6,640 nt of DNA from Alphaproteobacteria bacterium (GTDB taxonomy: Bacteria; Pseudomonadota; Alphaproteobacteria; M2410). The position numbers and the translations under genes were made by a program. Shown here in pieces: positions 3,935 through 6,640 of this stretch. Position 1 is the stretch's first letter, and each line of letters opens with the position of its first letter. The notes beneath the pieces are model-generated. The model worked only from the letters and a program-made list of their open reading frames with translations. It did no database searches and had not been told where the DNA came from. The stretch is taken from assembly GCA_021774955.1 (NCBI GenBank), contig JAJFIN010000367.1, forward strand, positions 1-6,640. The letters run 5' to 3'.

Positions 3935-6352
3935 ATGCTACCGCTCCGCTTCATTTCCAGATTGAATATTTCAACAAAGCCAGCCTCCGCCGTCATCCTG
4001 AGGAGCCGCCAAAGGCGGTGTCTCGAAGGAGGTATGGCGGTGATGAAGTCTCAATCCCCCCGATCAAGCCGAGGGCAGGCTTTCGAGACGGATGTTGCAC
4101 ATCCTCCTCAGGATGACGGCGGAGTGGGAGGTGTAAATCAATATAGAAAGGGGTCTTTCTTTACTCATGCAGCCTTGCTTTGCCTAGCGTTAATCGCATG
4201 TATGGCGTTCACACCGGCAACACTCGAAGCAGCTGCGGAAAAACAGCCATTCACCATCGACGATTATTTCAAGATCAAACGCGTGACCGAGCTCGCCCTT
4301 TCCTCAGATGGAGAAATGGTTGCCTATGCGGTGAAGTCCTGGTCTCCTGAAGAGAATAAAACAAAGCGCGAGGTCTTTGTTCAATCGACCGTAGCGGGAG
4401 CGGCACCGGTCCTGATTAAAAAGATCCAGAAGGCAAGAAACCTGGCTTGGATCCCCGGCGGACAGGAGCTTGCATTCTTGCAAAACGATGGCGATGCGGC
4501 TCAGGTCTATTCGATCAACACAAAGAACAACAGGATCCGGCAACACACCCGTGGCAACGATCCGGTGACCCAGTTTCGCTTCGCGCCGGATGGTCAGACG
4601 CTGGCCTATGCGGCACAGAGCGCATCTTCGAAGGAATCTCTCTACACTCAATTCCAAACCGGAGAGGACGGCGTCCGGATCGATTCCGATACCTTTTATG
4701 TCCATAATTTTATCGATCCAAACTGGAACGATCCGCCCCGCATGCCGTCTGCGCGTCTATGGATCGTGACCGCAGACGGGGTGGCGGTTCAGGCGGGTCT
4801 GCCCGGCGCTGTCCAGAAATTTCATTGGGCCTCCGATGGCAAGAGATTGACCGTCACCTATATTGCCGAGGACGTCCCGAGTATCCTTGGCGCCAATAGT
4901 TGGGCGAGCCTCGGTCTTTACGATGTGGAGACCAAGAGCTTTCGTTCGCTTGCCGTTGCGGCACAGCCATCGGAGAAGACACCGGCGAAATATTATGCCG
5001 GTGGTGAATGGGTGCCGGGTGAGAATAAGATCTTTGTCCGGCGTATCATCGAGAGAGAGTTGTGGACTCAGAAAAGCGCGTGGACCTTAGTTGATTTGTC
5101 GAAGGGGGCGGTGCTGAACGAAGAGGATCAGGATTGGCATGAGATTGAATATTCTAGCCGCAATGCCTTCATCGTAAAAAGCGAGAATGAAGCTTATGTG
5201 AATAAAAAAATCAGGGCCGTTCCATCGCTCTACCGGGTTCAGCCTTCGGGGCTTGAACGCGCGGATATGGTCAAAGAGGTGGAAGGCAGTGCCTCGCGCT
5301 TCCAGTTCAGTGGTGATTTTAAGCAAGCGGTTTTTGTCAATGAAAGCCTGACCCATCCACCGGAAATCCATATCTGGCGGAAAGGGCAGGGATCCCAAAC
5401 CCTCACGCGTTTAAATGAGGCCGTGGCTCAGAGGGTGCTCCCCCAGGCAAAAGATGTGACCTGGAAAAGCAAGGATGGCGCAGAAGCCCAGGGCTGGTTG
5501 CTGGAGCCTGTGGGAGCAAAACAAAGTGACAAGCCCTGGCCAGTGATTACCTTCGTCCATGGCGGCCCTAAATATGCCTTCCCCGATAAATTTGCCGATT
5601 ACTTCAGAGCTTGGCCTTATCCGTTGGAGATTTACGCGCTGAATGGCATCGCCGTGTTCATGCCGAATTACCGGGGCACGGTGGGCTTCGGCGGCACGTT
5701 TTCCGATCCGAAAACCCGAGACGGTGCGCCGGTCGACGATGTTGTCAGCGGCATAGAATATTTGATCCGCACGGGCCTTGCCGATCCGGACCGGCTCGGC
5801 ATCTCCGGCCACAGTCACGGCGGATGGCTCGCGCCGATGGTCATGACGCGGGCCAGGAACTTCCGCGCCGGCTCCTTTGCCGATGGTTGGAGCAATGTGG
5901 TCGTGACCTATGACATCACGCCGGGCCTGCTAAACCGTCAGGGCCATGATGCGGTTTTCGGTGGCAGCCTTTATGACAATCCCGCGCGTTATCTTGAACT
6001 GTCTCCCGAGCTTTATTTTGATGGGCTCAAGACGGCGGCCCTGTTTGAGGCCGGTTCGCAGGGGCTGGCCATCAGCATGATGGGCTATCCCAAGGCGGCG
6101 AAGAGGGCCGGCATGCCGACAGAGTTTGTGGTGTATCCGCAAACCGGGCATAATCCATCGATCCCAAGCATTCAAAAAGAATCTGCCACCCGCAATCTCG
6201 ATTGGTTCCGGTTCTGGCTCTTAGGTGAGGAAGATCCCGATCCGGCCAAGGCGGTGCAATATGCCCGCTGGCGCCAGATGCGCGATGAAAGATGCGCGCG
6301 CGAGGACTTGGATCGGCCGTCTTATTGCGCCGCCAATGACAATGGGAGGTGA
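3935..6352 (+). CDS. Secreted S9 family serine peptidase (prolyl oligopeptidase type), possibly a peptide isopeptidase
   Basis: 805 residues from ATG 3935. Residues about 105-500 look like the beta-propeller of S9 enzymes (blade-like LSSDGEMVAYAV, FAPDGQTLAYA and WASDGKRLTVTY repeats). Residues about 510-765 are the alpha/beta hydrolase: HGGP (542-545, oxyanion side), NYRGTVGFG (578-586), nucleophile elbow GHSHGG with Ser627, and His739 in YPQTGH. The expected acid after Ser627 is not obvious: there is no Asp or Glu from 706 to 729. A hydrophobic stretch at about 75-93 followed by TLEAAA is a Sec signal; LIAC (86-89) could instead be a lipobox. The 60-70 residues before it are largely encoded by an inserted palindromic repeat, so the true start may be ATG 4043 or GTG 4124. 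Its position after FecR and the STN receptor suggests it cleaves the imported ligand. The C-terminal NLDWFRFWL...EDPDPAKA..Y.RW stretch recalls AtxE2-type lasso peptide isopeptidases; that subfamily call is tentative. Confidence 0.85.
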   Translation: MLPLRFISRLNISTKPASAVILRSRQRRCLEGGMAVMKSQSPRSSRGQAFETDVAHPPQDDGGVGGVNQYRKGSFFTHAALLCLALIACMAFTPATLEAAAEKQPFTIDDYFKIKRVTELALSSDGEMVAYAVKSWSPEENKTKREVFVQSTVAGAAPVLIKKIQKARNLAWIPGGQELAFLQNDGDAAQVYSINTKNNRIRQHTRGNDPVTQFRFAPDGQTLAYAAQSASSKESLYTQFQTGEDGVRIDSDTFYVHNFIDPNWNDPPRMPSARLWIVTADGVAVQAGLPGAVQKFHWASDGKRLTVTYIAEDVPSILGANSWASLGLYDVETKSFRSLAVAAQPSEKTPAKYYAGGEWVPGENKIFVRRIIERELWTQKSAWTLVDLSKGAVLNEEDQDWHEIEYSSRNAFIVKSENEAYVNKKIRAVPSLYRVQPSGLERADMVKEVEGSASRFQFSGDFKQAVFVNESLTHPPEIHIWRKGQGSQTLTRLNEAVAQRVLPQAKDVTWKSKDGAEAQGWLLEPVGAKQSDKPWPVITFVHGGPKYAFPDKFADYFRAWPYPLEIYALNGIAVFMPNYRGTVGFGGTFSDPKTRDGAPVDDVVSGIEYLIRTGLADPDRLGISGHSHGGWLAPMVMTRARNFRAGSFADGWSNVVVTYDITPGLLNRQGHDAVFGGSLYDNPARYLELSPELYFDGLKTAALFEAGSQGLAISMMGYPKAAKRAGMPTEFVVYPQTGHNPSIPSIQKESATRNLDWFRFWLLGEEDPDPAKAVQYARWRQMRDERCAREDLDRPSYCAANDNGR
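3991..4030 (+). repeat. CGTCA-type hairpin repeat, unit 3 (within CDS)
   Basis: Plan CGTCATCCTGAGGAG, hairpin, then TGTCTCGAAGGA. The hairpin is CCGCC (4006-4010) with GGCGG (4014-4018) around AAA. It is the left half of the composite palindrome, and its end contributes the AAGGAGG Shine-Dalgarno sequence. Confidence 0.7.
4026..4032 (+). promoter_or_regulatory. Shine-Dalgarno sequence created by the repeat
   Basis: AAGGAGG lies 10 bases before ATG 4043 (peptidase residue 37) and only one base before ATG 4034. It is a better match to the anti-Shine-Dalgarno sequence than the one at 3919-3924, so initiation at 4043 is possible. It would still leave about 30 residues before the signal peptide. 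Confidence 0.4.
4055..4075. repeat. TCAAG-centred palindromic repeat, degenerate copy 2
   Basis: TCAAG (4064-4068) is flanked by CCCCCCGA and CCGAGGG, which pair with two mismatches. It lies in the centre of the composite palindrome at 3985-4124 and translates as SPRSSRG in the peptidase frame. It matches the plan of 581-603 and 6451-6479, but the inverted repeat has decayed. Confidence 0.4.
4081..4119 (-). repeat. CGTCA-type hairpin repeat, unit 4 (inverted, within CDS)
   Basis: Read on the minus strand: CGTCATCCTGAGGAG, hairpin, CGTCTCGAAA. The hairpin is GATGT (4091-4095) with ACATC (4099-4103) around TGC, which is a different stem sequence from the other three units but fully paired. Confidence 0.7.
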
Positions 6353-6450
6353 TAAATAATCCGTATACGATCTATTATTCGTTACCCCGCTCTACCGGAT
6401 CGGGACCGGGCGGGCTCGATAGCGGGCTCCAACTGACCAGCAACCTTCGT

Positions 6451-6479
6451 TGGACCCCGCGGTCAAGCCGCGGGGTGAC
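6451..6479. repeat. TCAAG-centred palindromic repeat, copy 3
   Basis: TGGA, then CCCCGCGG (6455-6462), TCAAG, CCGCGGGG (6468-6475), then TGAC: a perfect 8-bp inverted repeat. The right end CGCGGGGTGAC (6469-6479) recurs at 6492-6502, a 23-base offset, as a truncated tandem copy. The same plan is seen at 581-603. Confidence 0.7.
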
Positions 6480-6612
6480 AATTGTGGGTAACGCGGGGTG
6501 ACGATAAGGGTGTTGATAGGGTCTCCGTGGTCGTGCGCGCGCCGTCGCGGCCCCCCCAAGGGCGACCAAGGGTGCGAAGGCGGGCGGCCCCCAAACCTCA
6601 ATCGCGAGGCGC

Positions 6613-6632
6613 GGTTGGCGACGCGGCCAACC
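6613..6632. repeat. Small hairpin at the window edge
   Basis: GGTTGGC (6613-6619) and GCCAACC (6626-6632) are perfect inverted repeats around GACGCG. No T-run is present next to it on either side within the window. It may be part of a structure or gene that continues past the edge. Confidence 0.4.
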
Positions 6633-6640
6633 CAATCCCC

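Larger units (their letters stand above)
3985..4124. repeat. Composite palindromic repeat inserted at the 5' end of the peptidase gene
   Basis: The 21-base arms 3985-4005 and 4104-4124 are exact reverse complements (core GTCATCCTGAGGAG and its complement). Inside lie TCTCGAA (4021-4027) and TTCGAGA (4082-4088), again inverted. The element therefore consists of two CGTCA-type hairpin units tail to tail around about 50 central bases. All three peptidase-frame junctions are stop-free, so it is read through as about 47 codons. Confidence 0.8.
6353..6640. other. 288-base gene-free tail with GC-rich repeats
   Basis: No supported gene on either strand. It contains a weak AATAAT/ATTATT inverted repeat just after the peptidase stop (6355-6379), a TCAAG-type palindrome (6451-6479) with a partial second copy of its right end (6492-6502), a C-rich stretch near 6550, and a small hairpin at the edge (6613-6632). 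Whether the far end belongs to a gene entering from the right cannot be decided from this window. Confidence 0.55.

Noticed and set aside
3768..4119. CRISPR array
   Set aside because: The repeats are inverted rather than direct, unevenly spaced, and lie partly inside a coding region; no cas gene is present.
6375..6635. Minus-strand open frame of 86 codons at the right edge
   Set aside because: It is rich in Pro and Arg, covers the TCAAG palindrome (giving the typical repeat translation TPRLDRG), and has no ribosome binding site visible. I treat it as repeat-derived, though a gene from beyond the edge cannot be excluded.

Overview
The window suggests an alphaproteobacterium, most likely of the sphingomonad/Caulobacterales/Hyphomonadales/Parvularculales kind. 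This is inferred from the locus type (a FecR-like regulator, an STN-bearing TonB-dependent receptor and a secreted S9 peptidase) and from families of short palindromic repeats that resemble interspersed repeats in such genomes. No rRNA, tRNA, CRISPR array or transposase gene was seen, so the lineage call is moderate at best.

Layout, all genes on the + strand: (1) 1-341, the C-terminal end of a FecR-type anti-sigma/signal-transducing protein whose start lies upstream of the window. (2) 342-853, a 512-base gap with at least four hairpin-forming palindromes, a decayed copy of the 3' end of fecR, and a short leader with an inverted repeat and an 8-codon mini-ORF overlapping the next start. (3) 854-3559, a 901-residue TonB-dependent outer-membrane receptor with signal peptide, STN signalling domain, TonB box, plug and barrel. 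(4) 3560-3934, a 375-base repeat-filled gap. (5) 3935-6352, an S9 (prolyl oligopeptidase-type) serine peptidase whose 5' end carries an inserted palindromic repeat upstream of its signal peptide. (6) 6353-6640, a gene-free GC-rich tail with further repeats.

Inferred joint function: the receptor binds an extracellular ligand and its STN domain signals to FecR, which would control a FecI-like ECF sigma factor expected just upstream but not visible. The same receptor imports the ligand with TonB energy, and the exported S9 peptidase probably cleaves it. The order FecR - STN receptor - S9 hydrolase is that of the uptake/degradation half of proteobacterial lasso-peptide loci (AtxE2-type isopeptidase), so a peptide ligand is plausible. 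No lasso precursor or maturation gene is visible, and a general peptide scavenging role fits equally well.

Most unusual points: a four-copy repeat family whose central hairpin stem changes sequence but stays paired; one inverted pair of these units inserted in frame at the 5' end of the peptidase gene, where it also creates a Shine-Dalgarno sequence; a sharp base-composition change inside the receptor gene at the STN/TonB-box linker; no acidic residue at the expected catalytic-acid position of the peptidase; and a duplicated fecR tail.
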